DNA of 64,000 bases, taken from NCBI GenBank assembly GCA_947579665.1, contig OX388349.1:70560841-70624840 (forward strand). Direction: 5' to 3'. The notes below the pieces were generated by a model. That model had not been told where the DNA came from. It did not search any database and worked only from the letters and a program-made list of their open reading frames with translations. How positions within the stretch are numbered: the first letter of the stretch is position 1; every line of letters starts with the position of its first letter. Source of the stretch: Sympetrum striolatum (lineage: Eukaryota > Arthropoda > Insecta > Odonata > Libellulidae). Shown here piece after piece: positions 13,083 to 25,447 of the stretch. A program made the translations under genes and the position numbers.

Positions 13083-16000
13083 TACAGCATCACTTAAAAA
13101 CTATCCAACCGATTTTGATGAAATTTGGTATGATGGTCATTTGTCATCCGGGGAGTGACATAGGCTACCTTTTATCCACCTAGCTGTCCCCAGTTCGTCC
13201 CCAGTTGGGGTCAAAAATCTATTTCACCCTATAACTCTAAAGTTAATTATTTATAAAATTTCAAAATTTGTGCAATATTAAAAGTCTCCCTAGCGCAAAT
13301 GATAGGCTAATTTTTGTTGACCCAACTGTACTCGGTTCGACTCCAGAGGGTCGAATAGTTTCCATAAGAAATACATGGGAAGACATTTTTATCATTTGCA
13401 CGAAACTTTTCTTTAACAAAATTAAATTAGAAATAAAGGTCCTTTGAAACTAAAACTAACACCAAAACAAAGGAAATAGAATAAAGTTTTTTATTTTGGT
13501 CGTAGAATATTGCTTTCACTTCGAAGTTGTGAGAATTAGTAAGTTAAATACGAAAATTTTATGAGAATCTGATATTCTAAACAACCCGTCGTCAAGGCCA
13601 ATCTCGATATCTTTAAATTAAAATTCGTTAGCACTAGCGCATCATCAACAACCAAGCTTTGTTTATAGCAACACCAGTGTTTGTTGATTCTTTAGATTCT
13701 TTACGTGAAATTGATGTTTATCGTCGTATTAAATGAATCAAAAGGAAAAGGTGCGAAATGACCTCAGCTGTCGAGGCACCTTCATAATTACTACTACTAC
13801 TTAAATGAATCTTCTTTACTCATATAAAGTAATTATATCTTCTTAGCTTGGTAAGTTGATAACCTTCTCATTCTTATTTTCCGCTCTAAATAATAATCGT
13901 TTTATTTAGCGTCCCGCTGTGAATTTAATCTTTAACGCTGAAGAATAAATCAATCAAGATATTTGAAATATCCCTGAATTCAGTGATTGCTTTCATTGAA
14001 GTGTCGATAATTGGGCTTAATAAGCAGCAAGGAAAGACAAGCCTTTTATAGTTGACTTGAAAGGTAAACGAATTGTGTACTTTTAGATATAGAATGGGAA
14101 ATTAAACCAAGAACTGTTTTATTGGATCATCTATTAATGTGTTTAAGTATAGTTACTGTCCACCTACATCCACCTACTCGATATCTTTAAATTTGAATTC
14201 AAATTCGTTAGCATACGCGCGACTGCAACAATCAAGCTTTGTTTATAGCAACGCCAATATGTATTGATTCTTTACGTGAAATTAATGTTTATCGTCGCAT
14301 TAAATGAATCTTCTTTTCTCATATAAAGTAATTATATCTTCTTAGCTTGGTAAGTTGATAACTTTCTCATTCTTAATTTCCGATCTAAATACTAATTGTT
14401 TCATATAGCGTCCCGCCGTGCATTTAATGAATCGATCAAGATCGTTGAAATACCCCTGAATTCAGTGATTGCTTTCTTTGAAGTGTAAAGAATTGGAATT
14501 TAAGCAGCAAGAAATCTCAATCCTTTTATGTCGGACTGGAAAGGTAAACGGATTTTGTGTTTTTAGATATAGAATTGGAAATTAAACCAAGAAATGTTTT
14601 AGTGGATCATCTATTGGTGTGTTTAAGTATAGGTACTATCCACCTATATCTTTTCTTGATGGTGATAATCATACATATTGGTATTTTGTTACATCTTAAA
14701 TAATATGTTTAAATGTTCGTGTTAAGCGATTGCCGATACGTTATTAATTTTTTTAGACTATAAAATATGGAACACCTCTCTCAGATTATGGACGGCTGTC
14801 CTTTATTTTTATGCTTCGGTTCTATGCTGGCTGCTCAAATATTATCATTAGAAATACGCCTCAATATGTATGTTGTATGTTGCAGGGTTTAATTATTCCA
14901 AAAAATCAAAGTAGTATTCATTTTACGGACTCTAGACAAGTATCGAAGGAGATAAAATATACATGTATTATTTTCATTGCTGTAACTAATAGATTCTATG
15001 TCCAGGCAAGGGTAAATTGGATAAACTGAATAAGAATTTAGTCGAATAAGCATAATTTCGAAGTATGACCTCTAACAAGATATTTCACTTTCGAAGTCTT
15101 TTTCGTTAATTTACTTCTCATTTTCAGTTACATATACTATAGAAATTCCCTCTAGAATGAAGTATTGCTGGTATATGGTCCAATATTAAACTCGGAAACT
15201 TTATTCAGATATGTTACTCTATACATGAAAATATCATCTTTGAATAAGGAAAGGGTTAAGGTGACTTTTCACATAAGGGCGTGCACCCAGGAAAATTCCC
15301 AAGGAAAAACGGACTTGAAAATTCCACCTCCTCCTCATTCCAAGTTTATAAACATATTAGAAGACATTATTTTTCGTCAACGGGATCTGTAAACAACGAA
15401 ATTAAATTAAATCCTATTCAAGAGAAGAGGTAAGAGTTCCCTCTGATTTTGCAACATAATGGTTAAATTATAATTGCGTTTTTATCAAACAGATGCGCTG
15501 CTTACATTCTCAATAGGATAATAATTTTCTTCACAATCCTTACAATTAATTTAACAGCAGAGGTTTAGGAATAAAGTGTTAAGTAATTTAATTGAAGTAC
15601 AGCCAACGCCATCTTAAGGAATAAAATAGGTGTTAATTCATAAAAGGACAAGTTCTAATTAGATTAACTACTTAACATTGTAATTCGTTTGCAGCGTTTA
15701 TTTGTTTATTCGTTTATTAGAGAGTTGCGATTATCTCACTTGCTCGGTGTCTGTCAGACATATCGGACGTTCTAAGCGACTGGTTCATTAGTTTTCGTTT
15801 GTGGTTTACAAGCTTCGTGTGGCTATTTTTGGGATTTCGTCTCCATTTATTTGGTACTTAGTTGTATCCTCTATTTGTTGTAGCGACTGGTGGATTAGTT
15901 TAGTCTGTGATTTACATTTGTGTAGCTGTTTTTGTGATTTCGTAAGTCACATAGGTTGAAGAGAAGATTAGTTTTTTTTCATGAATTTAAGACTTTTCAT

Positions 16001-16085
16001 ATCTAAGTTTTTTCATATCTAAATTTCATTACTTCTTTCGATTTACATTAATTTTTCCGTTGAGAATCAACGGGCACTCCGCTAG
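12912..16085 (+). mobile_element. Helitron unit 5 (3174 bp)
   Basis: Last unit of the array. The CTGT repeat is the longest (13028-13082), the hairpin is 16057-16073 and CTAG is 16082-16085, followed by T and the TA tract. Its last 700 bases (from about 15360) are clearly more diverged from the consensus than the matching parts of units 1-3. Terminal units of tandem arrays often escape homogenisation in this way. Confidence 0.8.
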
Positions 16086-17560
16086 TATATATATATATGT
16101 ATAGTTTATGTAGTTTATTTGTCGCTCTGTCTGTACGCAAATTTACGTTTAATTTACAGATTGGAAACGTAGTTACCGATCATCGCTGTTACGCTGATAT
16201 CTATAAATTGTTACTGGAAGTTGTTGTTCCAGTCGTATATATGCGTGTGTTGTATTTTTTGTTATGTATATTATGTATTATATCAACTGAATGTTTAAGG
16301 ACATTTATCCTGAAATTTTCACTGCTGATCATACGAATGTATGATATTTTTCCTCTGTTGCTCTTTGTATCATTGGAATAATTTGCGTGCTATTCAGCAT
16401 ATGAAACCAAAACTTTGCAAAAAAATAGTTAAAGTGTCACTTAATCTTAGAACAATTTCGTTGAGCAGTTCAATTTACGTGTCGCCTTATACTTTTCATT
16501 TCTCGCGTGCCGAAGAACTTGTCGCTAGTGAAATTGAGATAAATGTTGAAGTTTTCATTCATAGTTGGTTTCGGGTCGATATCTTAAAAGAAACTTCAAT
16601 AATTGCTGTTTATTTTAGAAAACAGTATTCGCAGTGAGAAAACGGCGGTTGTGAATAAATCTCCGTTGGAAAACAAAACGGTATTGAGAAAAGTCGTAAT
16701 ACTTAACGAATGTAAGGTTTACACGGTAATTTTTTTGTAATAACAAACTTTCTATTTATGATATTTGCCTAATAATTTCGCATTAATATGGCAGAACTTA
16801 GCTGAAATGTTTATGACCAAAGTATTCTACGCGAGCAGTAATAAAAATATCTATTTTTTAAATATTGTCGCGAGATAGGATATAGAATATATAATTTATT
16901 GTGGATCGGGAGATTTTTTCTGTGAGAATCACCTCTTGAGCACGAAACCAAGACGACAAATATCGAAGTATAATAGCACTTCTCAATATTTAGCTTCAGA
17001 TAACAAAGCGTACTTCACTTCCCTTACGGGGGGCTATTCTTTTCTAAATTATCTCATTCATTGTTAGCTTTATTAACGCCAGCGGTGATCAGAATGAAAT
17101 AGGTTCACATGAACCGTAAATTGAAACAGACCATCCTTGCGCAAACGTTTACGAAAAGGGAAAGAACAAAGTAGTAATGGACGTGAATTACGCGGTACAA
17201 CTTTAAAATAATTTTCAAAATTTAAATAACCGATGTAGAAACTCATAGCCTACATGGTTCATAATTAAAGAAAAAATATAGAAGAGAAGTTTACCGCGGC
17301 TGGGTTCGTGTCCAGGCTATAGTGGCTTGGTATTTTTAATGTTACAGGAGTGGTGCCATCTTTGATTATATCATTTGATTAACTATGGTCACACAACAAA
17401 TATGATATTAGATGTTCTAAGTAGGTGCGAAACAGTAATGCTTAGCTATTACTACGAGTCACTGTGTGGAGGAATTGACTAGGACGGAAGGTGCTATAAA
17501 ACAGCTTAATTTTACTGAATTTGCCTTTTTTCTGGTCTCATAGGAGGCATCTCAGCCACC
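16086..17560. other. AT-rich stretch, possible older element
   Basis: After the TA tract the sequence GTCGCTCTGTCTGTACGC (about 16120) recalls the start of the Helitron units. ATTGGAAACGTAGTTACCGATCA-like sequence at 16160-16182 nearly repeats 717-739 on the far side of the array (21 of 23 bases). This suggests an older, related element into which the array was inserted, but I cannot find its other end. The reading frames of 94 and 98 codons at 16097-16637 have no recognisable domain. Confidence 0.3.
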
Positions 17561-17919
17561 TCCAGAGGCATGAATGGCATATTGAGGCATGATCGTCAGT
17601 TTTCTTTGCAAGTGACATCTTTTTACGAAAGGATATGGTCGTTTTACCCGAAAAAAAATTATGAATATTTTGATGTTTTTGTTAAATTTCGAAATCGGCA
17701 AAAATCTAAAAATTTATTTTTGTTTTCGAAAAAAAATTATATCTGTAATGTCCCTGTGTGTGGGCCACTTTTGCTGGGTATTACATTTCAAACAGGAAAA
17801 AGTGGAAAAACGCTCCCTAGTGTACAATGCGTCGCATCATGGCATCGGAAATTGATCTCAAATATGAATAACGAGCCATTCATTGCTTGAACAGGCCATC
17901 ATAAGCACCTACAAGCGAC
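17561..17919. other. Unrecognised sequence with a 106-codon frame
   Basis: A 106-codon plus-strand frame at 17570-17890 has no domain or signal that I recognise, and a second overlapping frame is equally open. I treat both as chance frames. Confidence 0.3.
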
Positions 17920-18660
17920 CCAACATTCCCTCATACCTACCACCTCCCATCCCATTCTCTATCCACTCCCATACTTCCCTCCCTCCACCCCACTCACACC
18001 CATCCCTACCTCCCTCCACCCCACCCACACCCATCCATCCCTCCATCCACCCCAACCACTCCCATCCCTCCCTCCAACCACCCCACCCACTCCCATTCCA
18101 CCCTCCACCCACCCCACCCACTCCCATCCCACCCTCCACCCCACCCAAACTCATCCCTCCCTCCCTCCACCTCACCCACTCCTTTCCCTCCCTCCCTCCA
18201 CCCCCCATTCCCATCCCACCTTATCCCTCCCTCTCCCCTTAACCACTCACATTCTTCCCACTATCCCAAACACTACCATCTCACCTCTATCCCCCCATTC
18301 CCATCCCTCCCCTATTACACCACCCACTCCCTTCCAACCCTCTCCCCACCAAATCCCAACCTTCCCTCTTTCCTACCCCCTTCCATCCATTTCTGTACCC
18401 ACACACTCTTATTACTTCTTTACCCGACCTACTACATTTCCACCCTCCATCCCAACCACTCCCACACTTCCCACTCACTGCTTCACCTAGACCCTTTCCA
18501 CCCATTCCCAACCCTATAGCTCACCCACTCCGAACCCTCTGTCATACCCAATACCATCAATTCCCCTATATCGCCAAAAACTCACTCCATTCCATCCCTG
18601 TTCCAAACAATAGTTCCTCCTCTTCCTCTCCTATAGCCCTCTCCCATCTACTACCTTCAC
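17920..18660. repeat. C/T-rich, nearly G-free simple-repeat tract
   Basis: About 740 bases made almost only of C, T and A on the plus strand. Irregular units such as CCCTCCCTCCACCCCACCCA recur, and G is almost absent up to about 18480. The proline/serine-rich and glycine/tryptophan-rich frames on either strand are by-products of this composition. The tract could form triplex or other unusual DNA structure and is likely hypervariable in length. Confidence 0.85.
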
Positions 18661-18725
18661 TTTTTATTCCCAAAAATACATTACAAAAAATACGATCAAA
18701 CCAATTAAAAGAACCAAAATAAATC

Positions 18726-19057
18726 AATTATACATAGCCCCGCCTTTCACATCACAATAAATCTATACATTTGGCAATAGTTAATTTGGCCAAGGGCACA
18801 AAGTTTTTTTACATCCATAATGAAACATTGTATGATTATTGAACATTTTGAAACAATTTTGAAAATTCTTTTAATTATACGTATTAAATTCTGCCTTCGT
18901 GAGGTTTTGGGGAGTTTCCCTCCCGACTTGGGTGTATACCAGGACGATTATGTAATTCCCCCCCACAATACTACCACCTGACCTGGTGCCTATTTGCAAT
19001 ATTGAGAATATGTAAATAAATATTTTATACATTTGATTACGTGGTACAGAATATTCA
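18726..19057. repeat. 332-bp direct repeat, copy 1
   Basis: Begins AATTATACATAGCCCCGCC. The same blocks (ATAAATCTATACATTTGGCA, GTTAATTTGGC, AACATTGTATGA, ATACCAGGA) recur in the same order exactly 332 bases on. The element type is not recognised. Confidence 0.7.
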
Positions 19058-19320
19058 AATTATACATAGCCCCGCCTTAGGCATCATAATAAATCTATAC
19101 ATTTGGCAATGGTTAATTTGGCTCAGGGCGCAATGTTTTTTAAATCCATATTCAAACATTGTATGAATATTGTAAATTTTGTAAGGGTGAATACCAGGAA
19201 GATTATGCAATTTCCCCCACGATATGACTATCACCTGGCCTGGCGCCTATTACCAGTTTTTGAGAAAAAATATATAAAGGAAAAATATTTTATACATTTC
19301 AAGTCATGGTACATTAGACA
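19058..19320. repeat. 332-bp direct repeat, copy 2
   Basis: Second copy, adjacent to the first in the same orientation. It is diverged, lacks about 50 bases in the middle (the CTTCGTGAGGTTTTGGGGAG part of copy 1) and ends around TCATGGTACATTAGACA. The 98-codon frame over it is not supported as a gene. Confidence 0.7.
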
Positions 19321-19454
19321 AGTTCCAGCCTTACAATTTTTTATACTATGCATAATTGAAAATATTTTTGGCTCGGAAGAAAAGACTTCTGTAGAATAAA
19401 TCATCAGATGAATTATATCATATATATGTAATGATAACAATTTCAATACTTAAA

Positions 19455-19650
19455 CACAGCATAATGGGAAGCGAGTATGACATCAGTGAAAGCGGTCCCG
19501 GGTTCGATTCCCGAAGTGGACAAGAGTATTCAGCCAGCACCATGGAAATATTGGGAATCTCTCTGAACGAATAGGTAGCGTCCAACTTGATAAGTTTATT
19601 CTGGCGTCGCGTTAATCGTTGTGCTGAACACCTTTCACCAACAGTGAATA
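19455..19650 (+). mobile_element. tRNA-derived SINE-like sequence
   Basis: A perfect polymerase III B box (GGTTCGATTCC, 19501-19511) is followed by a non-tRNA body with GCCAGCACCATGG. The upstream A-box region (TGGGAAGCGAG) is degenerate. On the minus strand the B box translates as RESNPGP, a peptide typical of SINE-containing false proteins. The family is unknown and the ends are not defined. Confidence 0.5.
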
Positions 19651-19659
19651 TCACCTGGC

Positions 19660-22030
19660 AAGATATTCATCAATATGATGACGTGCCATGGAAAAAAGAA
19701 ATCGTTAAGAATAATAAAAATTATAATTTTGCAATTACTTACTATTAACATAAATACTTTATCCATTAATATTTAAATTACTAATAATTTTACAAATCAT
19801 GCACTTATTGCCGAAATTACTTAAATAATCAATGACCATACATAAAAAATACTGTTGCTTTTGTTTTGCTTTAAACCCACTTTTATTTACATTTTATGTC
19901 CTTTTACCTTATAAAGGTCCAAAGTCTATAAATAAAAGTAATGTACCCATTTGAAATATTTTATAACGTCCACTTTAATGGGAGAAACCATACAATCATA
20001 AATACTGTGCATAATATATGGATATAAAATGAACGAAATATTCTCGTAAAACTTTGGCTTAGCTCTTACATATATAGTATAAACATATTTTACTTCCATT
20101 GGTTACTAACTGAATTAATTCAAATAAATTGTAATTTTTATAAAAAATAATTGATAATTAATAAATTTATTATAATTAAAATATGTAGGTATAGTATAGC
20201 TCTACAATGAAATGGTCAAAACTGATACTTTTTATTCTTCTTACCTCCTCGCTTCGTATGCCTCAATTTCGAAAGAAAAATATTTTACATTGTACTATGA
20301 AGATTAATTAATTATTTAAAAAGGCCGGTAAATATAGAAACCGGATGTAATCACTTTGAAATCAACAAGTTCCAATTCGCAAATATAAACCCTGCTGATC
20401 TTCGAAATCGAAAAAGAAACCCGAACGCTACTGAAGCTCAGGAATTGGTCGAAGGATGAAAAGATTAAAAGCAAACATGAAAGTGTTTTACGGCCCTCTT
20501 ACTTTTGAAAAATATAGTATTTTTTTGATATCCAATAAGAATAAGTTCGTAATAAGGGATGATATACTTATATTTATGTAAAAAAACCTAATTAATTATT
20601 AACACGGCACCCTTATGTGCAATATACCCTTTTCCTTTTTAACACGCCTATAGGAGATCGTAAACTTCAATTCATTAACAACCGTATCCCAAATTTTCTT
20701 TCATTACTAAAGAAACGACGTTGCATTTGATTGGTTGATAGGCAGGTAGGCAAGAAAGAATAGTCATGATCAGGGCCTGATATTGATAAAATGAATTATT
20801 CCTAAGAATTTCAGTCGAGTCATTACTTTGAAGTCTTTTTGGATTATAAAATGAAAGACAGAATGAGTTACAACAAATGAAAACTTGGTATTTTCAATGA
20901 GAGATAGAGGAAAACTGATATGATAGTAGCTCAGTAAACGACTGTGATGATTATAGTACGCGTAAGTGAAGGTAAAATTGATTAGAAAGTTCGTAATAAA
21001 AAATGGTATAAATAGTGGTCTAGTAAAAGTTTGTTTACCATGGATTTTTTACAAGTTAATAAGTACCACAGAATTAATCCTGAATCTGTATCGTTTGTTC
21101 GAAATAAAGTTCGTGAATAAATTACTCTCCATCCTTTTTTGGCAATTGAAACTGGAATGGGGAAGAGTTTTCGTATTGGAGGCTACGGAGATATATGTTA
21201 AGTACAGTTGAGAAAGCCGTACGTCGTGAAGGTACATAAGAGAAAGAAACAAATCTCTCATAAACGAAATTACTGTGTTTTCCTCAAATTTATATAAGCA
21301 GCAACCTTAAAAATTGGGAAATTTATTTCAAATCCGAGTTGTTATACCAGAGAGATAAAGGGATTCTTGAATTCCACGAAATATTTTGAAGGTCGAAATA
21401 GCCTGAGAGGCTTTCTGTTGGATAAGGAAAATTGAACAGGGATATCAACAGAGGGTCGAGACGGTTCAACGTTCGGTCTTCAGAGAATTCCATTTCCCTG
21501 TAAACTTTCCTTTTCTGTTTACAAACACATACACTGACCGCGAATAACGGAATGTATACGCTTCAGAGTGAAAGGGAAAGTATTTCCAAGGTGGCGTCCG
21601 AATGTATACGTAATTACCGAAAGGGAAAAGGCATCGACCCGAAGACGACAGCTGGAGATAAAGGGAAAGTGGTTTCATTTTTACTAACCCTGTTTGAAAA
21701 GCATCCAAATATTATGGAGCCATCATACCCTAACTATGAATGAACACTAGATCTAGCTTTTCAAGAGAAACAAGGGGGAATGATAAATTCAAATTCTGAT
21801 TTGTTCCATTGGGGAATTAATTATCTTTGAAAATGTTAGAAGTTTATTACCAGTGGCATAAATAAATGCTCCATATTTTATTTAATTGGAATAAAATAAT
21901 GGAACTAATTAAGGGGAAGTAATTACTTTCTTATTTCAAAAATTGAAATTATCATAGGTATACTCTTAAGAATGAAAGAAAATACAAATTCATTAAACTA
22001 TGCTTTTTTATTTTAACACGCGTGCAAAAT
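19660..22030. other. Unannotated AT-rich stretch
   Basis: I see no recognisable gene, RNA or element here. Reading frames reach 81 codons at most (20966-21211, 21466-21708) and show no domain. Confidence 0.45.
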
Positions 22031-22062
22031 ATATACTATGTAAAATCTGACAACTTTTTGAA

Positions 22063-22250
22063 GTTATACTTCTTTGCGCTCGTTGTAACGGGATGGGGTG
22101 TCGGTCGAAAAACCGCGTAACGCGTGAGATTTTTCGCGTTAGATTTTTTTGAGAAATAATTTCTTACAAGTAATGTCTCAGCCGGGGATCGAACCAGGGA
22201 CTCTAGCGTGGTAGGCAAGCGTCTTAACTATTCACCCACTGAGCCACTTG
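22063..22250 (-). mobile_element. tRNA-derived SINE
   Basis: On the minus strand this has a consensus A box (TGGCTCAGTGG, within 22235-22247) and B box (GGTTCGATCCC, 22185-22195) at tRNA-like spacing, followed by an unrelated body. The body ends in CAAAGAAGTATAACTTC (about 22066-22082). The arms around the boxes do not fold into a proper tRNA and the sequence continues past the tRNA length, so this is a SINE and not a tRNA gene. The same end sequence recurs, inverted, at 23154. Confidence 0.65.
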
Positions 22251-22640
22251 ATATATGCGTTGCAGAGAGACTTGTAACCCCACGCGGAATCCCCCTCCAA
22301 CGTGTTTATGCTTTAATATGCAAAAATATTACCTGAGATTGCAAAATGCAAAGGCTGGATTTTGAAATTGAAAATTATTAATCGATCAAGTTTTGTCATT
22401 TTCGTGGATGAAAAACTGGTTAAAATTAGGGAGAATTCTTATATCAGATTTCGTTTGGGATACTAGGCATTTTTTGAAAAATGGGCTGAAGACAAGCGAT
22501 TTGAACCACTATCAACATCCAATGTGAACATTTTTTTTCGGGATATTTTGTATCTCAAAATGACACTTTTCTGACAAGCATCCATATACTCAATTTTTGT
22601 CCTGAAGTACATATTTTTTTATTATTTTTTCAGAAAACGA
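22251..22640. other. Unannotated stretch ending in an acceptor-like site
   Basis: Nothing recognised, except that the last 25 bases are a T-rich tract ending in TTTTTTCAG (AG at 22632-22633), a good match to a splice acceptor just before the fragment that starts at 22646. Confidence 0.4.
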
Positions 22641-22645
22641 CAATA

Positions 22646-23160
22646 ATGGATAAACGAGACTTGCAAAAATTAACAGAATCGTCGTCGGAATCCGACTCTG
22701 AACTAGCCATTGATGAAAAAAAAAGGTTAGCGCGGGAGGAGTAGCAATTTACCACAACCAAAATGACCATAGTAATATGGTCACTTCTCACATGGATGTT
22801 CATTCAAGGGCATCAGAATCTCTTGCTCTAGCACAGTCTGCTATTGGAGAAATTTGTGTCGGTAAATGCGTTCCACAAACTGGTCGAGAAATTGTAGCTG
22901 TGGCGGTATACATATCCCCTGGTGAAACTGTGAGCCAAATCAAAAAGTTTATACACCAAAACTTATTAATTTATACGAAAGAAGGTTCCGAACTGCTCGA
23001 GAAAAATTTTCATGAAATCCCAATGATAATGAGCGGTGATTTCAACATCAATTTTGCCGATGACAAAACAGAGCCATTGATAAATTTCCTAAAAGAAAAG
23101 CTAGACTTGGTAATGTCGAATGATAAGAAACAAAGTGTGACGCCAATGTATACGCCAAAG
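22646..23160 (+). pseudogene. Endonuclease (EEP-fold) domain fragment
   Basis: A short ATG frame (22646-22744, 32 codons, Ser/Glu-rich, with ESSSESDSE) ends at TAG. In another frame, open from 22717, comes a clear endonuclease/exonuclease/phosphatase-type segment. It begins AGGVAIYHNQND, continues through VAVYISPGE and reaches the catalytic-site motif MSGDFNINFADD. It breaks off around TPMYTPKK, before the C-terminal SDH-type motif. A run of nine A (22716-22724) lies where the two frames would have to meet, so a frameshift is likely. Such domains occur in CR1-type LINEs and at the C-terminus of Helentron-type Helitrons and PIF1-like derivatives. I cannot decide between these. The fragment is truncated and surely not functional as it stands. 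Confidence 0.6.
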
Positions 23161-23256
23161 AAGTATAACTTCCACCGTCTGGTCCGACGCAGACCCAACT
23201 TTTTTTTTAGAAGTATCAAACTTAATTTGTTAACATATTCTGAATTAGAATTTTAA

Positions 23257-25447
23257 GGAGAGATTCATTTTGGTTGAATGCCATTGGCATTTAACAATTT
23301 TCTTTCTTATATTTTACTGAACTTTTTTACATACATTATTTTACCTTGGGTTAATCATGGCAAGCAATAAATTGAACGAAGGGGGAATTTCTCCTTGGAC
23401 TTTGCGTTCAACAAATTATTGCTAAAATCAAAAGATTTTGAGCAATACTTATGCAAAGTGATATTTCACTTTCATAAGTCATCCTAACTACATCTCACAT
23501 CAGATGTAACTTCCTAACAAGACATTCACAAGAGGTGATAGGAACATAGTTCATGAAATATGGAAATTGGAAAAGTAAGATACTATCGGTAAATCTCTTC
23601 ATTAAAATTAATGCTATTAAACATCTGATTGATTTATAGTTATTTAACATATATTGTTACATATAACATTTTCGACTTACCTATTTTGGGTCTTGGGAAT
23701 CCGTGTTGCGATGATTGCAATTTTCAGCAGGCGGACGAGACATCGAAAAGGAAAAGAATTTGCGAAAAATATTGATTTCCATCACCCGATATCTGGAAAA
23801 ATAATGAGACAAATTTAGTAAATCTATAAAATAAAAATCGGTGATAATATTCAAGAATAAATGTGCAGTTTTGATTTCTGATATTTCCGGTGCAAAACTT
23901 CATTACAATTGCCGATGGCAAAAACTAAGAATGAAAAATTTTCAAATATATTTAACCAAACCAATCAATTATTTCAGTTAAACATAAAAATCAATAGTTT
24001 GTAATGTAATAATTACTTCAATCATCAACGTAGCTTAAAGGCAGTTATTCAATTCATCTAATTAGTACTCATAAGAGCGTACTCGAAACATTGCCCGAGA
24101 TTTTGATACAAATTCACTATATAGTCTATGAACAAAAAATTTCATTTAAGGCTATTTGCTTTCATTTAAATACTGTGGAAAAAGTACAAATTTTGTTATT
24201 TTCATCGCTTTCATTTAAAATAAAAATAAACAATGATATAGTGAAATTTACGATTATCACATTCTTTATTTAACCTCGTTGTAATATTCCAAAACTAATT
24301 AAAGTAGGTGTTAAAAATATATTTTAGAATATAAAATATCAACCTTAGGCCTGAAAGCGAGTAACCATACTATTCAATAGTATCAACCGCAAATTACATA
24401 AAGAATACGAGTATGAGCTAAATCGAAATTTAATAAAATTTGTCAAGAGAGAAAGTATTTAATGAAAAACATTCTGATTGCAATAATTACTAGTAATTGC
24501 GTGGAACGTAAACGCCTCGATGTAACATGAAATGCCGTGAAATCTTTTATAGATCCTACTCTCATTTGAAAAAAATGAGGATTGTTGATTCTTGCAGAAT
24601 CAATTAATACATTTGACAAGAATGAAGGCTAACTAATACAAAAAATTGTTTTGTTTTTTTGAAATGAATAATTCATGCAAAAAAGATATAATACTAAACT
24701 GTGCCTGATATTCAAACTCTATAGTAGACGTAGATGTCATATTCAAAATTCAAATCTGACCGTTACAAAATTTCGGGAATTTTCAAAATAAACCCTCGGA
24801 AATCTTGGTAAAAATCTGATAATTTAAATCATTTGGGGAACAAATTTTCTTCCGGAAGGAGCTACTAACATGAACTCGATTGGAGAGTGCTACCAAGTGG
24901 CAATTGGGATATCCGATTTATTACCGATATTTTTTCATGTTTGCTATTCTTCGGGAAACAGAAGAGGGTATAACCCCGTATAATAGATTTTAATATTTAA
25001 AATTTACAAGTTGCAATAGTAAACGTGATTATCTTTAATGATAAAGTATTAAATTACGATTAAGAGCAGACTTTGATAAAAAGGATGAATACCAAGTGTA
25101 TATATGATCAGATATACAGGGGCATAAAAAAGGAACGATTAAAAAAAGAATAGTAAGATGGATTGATAAGATGGGTATTGTAAGAAAAGGAACTGAACGA
25201 AATTCCAATAATATACACACGTAACCTTATTAAATAAAAGAAAGCAACAACGACAGATACGCATCACGTCACTAGCAGATCATTACATTTAATTCCTACT
25301 TAAAATATGAAGTATGAATCAATTTACAGCCAAAATTTCTATTCGCTATTTGATGCTTGCGTTTGGAACAAATCTTCCACGTAAAATGTTGAGAATATGT
25401 TTTCTCCCTCAACTTAACGAAGGATGATGACTTAACGTATAAGGGGA
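23257..25447. other. Unannotated AT-rich stretch
   Basis: No supported gene or repeat. All open frames are 76 codons or shorter and lack recognisable domains. Confidence 0.45.

Larger units (their letters stand above)
831..16085 (+). mobile_element. Tandem array of five non-autonomous Helitrons
   Basis: Five head-to-tail units share the same order of sequence blocks. Each starts with a TATATAATAAATCTGT segment, followed by GTCGTGTCTGTACATTGATC, a (CTGT)n microsatellite and a long AT-rich body, and ends with a hairpin (CCGTTGA, loop GAA, TCAACGG), eight bases (GCACTCCG) and CTAG. The next base is T. Hairpin plus CTAG at the 3' end, TC at the 5' end (units 1 and 3) and insertion at A|T are the hallmarks of canonical Helitrons, which move by rolling-circle replication. 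No Rep or helicase coding is present, so the units are non-autonomous. Each body contains an internal direct duplication of about 566 bp. The only reading frames are short, and many just translate the CTGT repeat as CLSV. Confidence 0.8.

Noticed and set aside
831..16085. LTR retrotransposon with long direct repeats
   Set aside because: No TG...CA ends, primer-binding site or gag/pol coding. The ends have the Helitron hairpin and CTAG.
17883..18242. Proline/serine-rich 119-codon frame and glycine/tryptophan-rich frames on the other strand
   Set aside because: Produced by the C/T simple-sequence tract. Several frames are open at once, as expected for low complexity.
22185..22247. tRNA gene
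   Set aside because: A and B boxes are present, but the arms do not pair as a tRNA and the sequence runs on into a SINE body.
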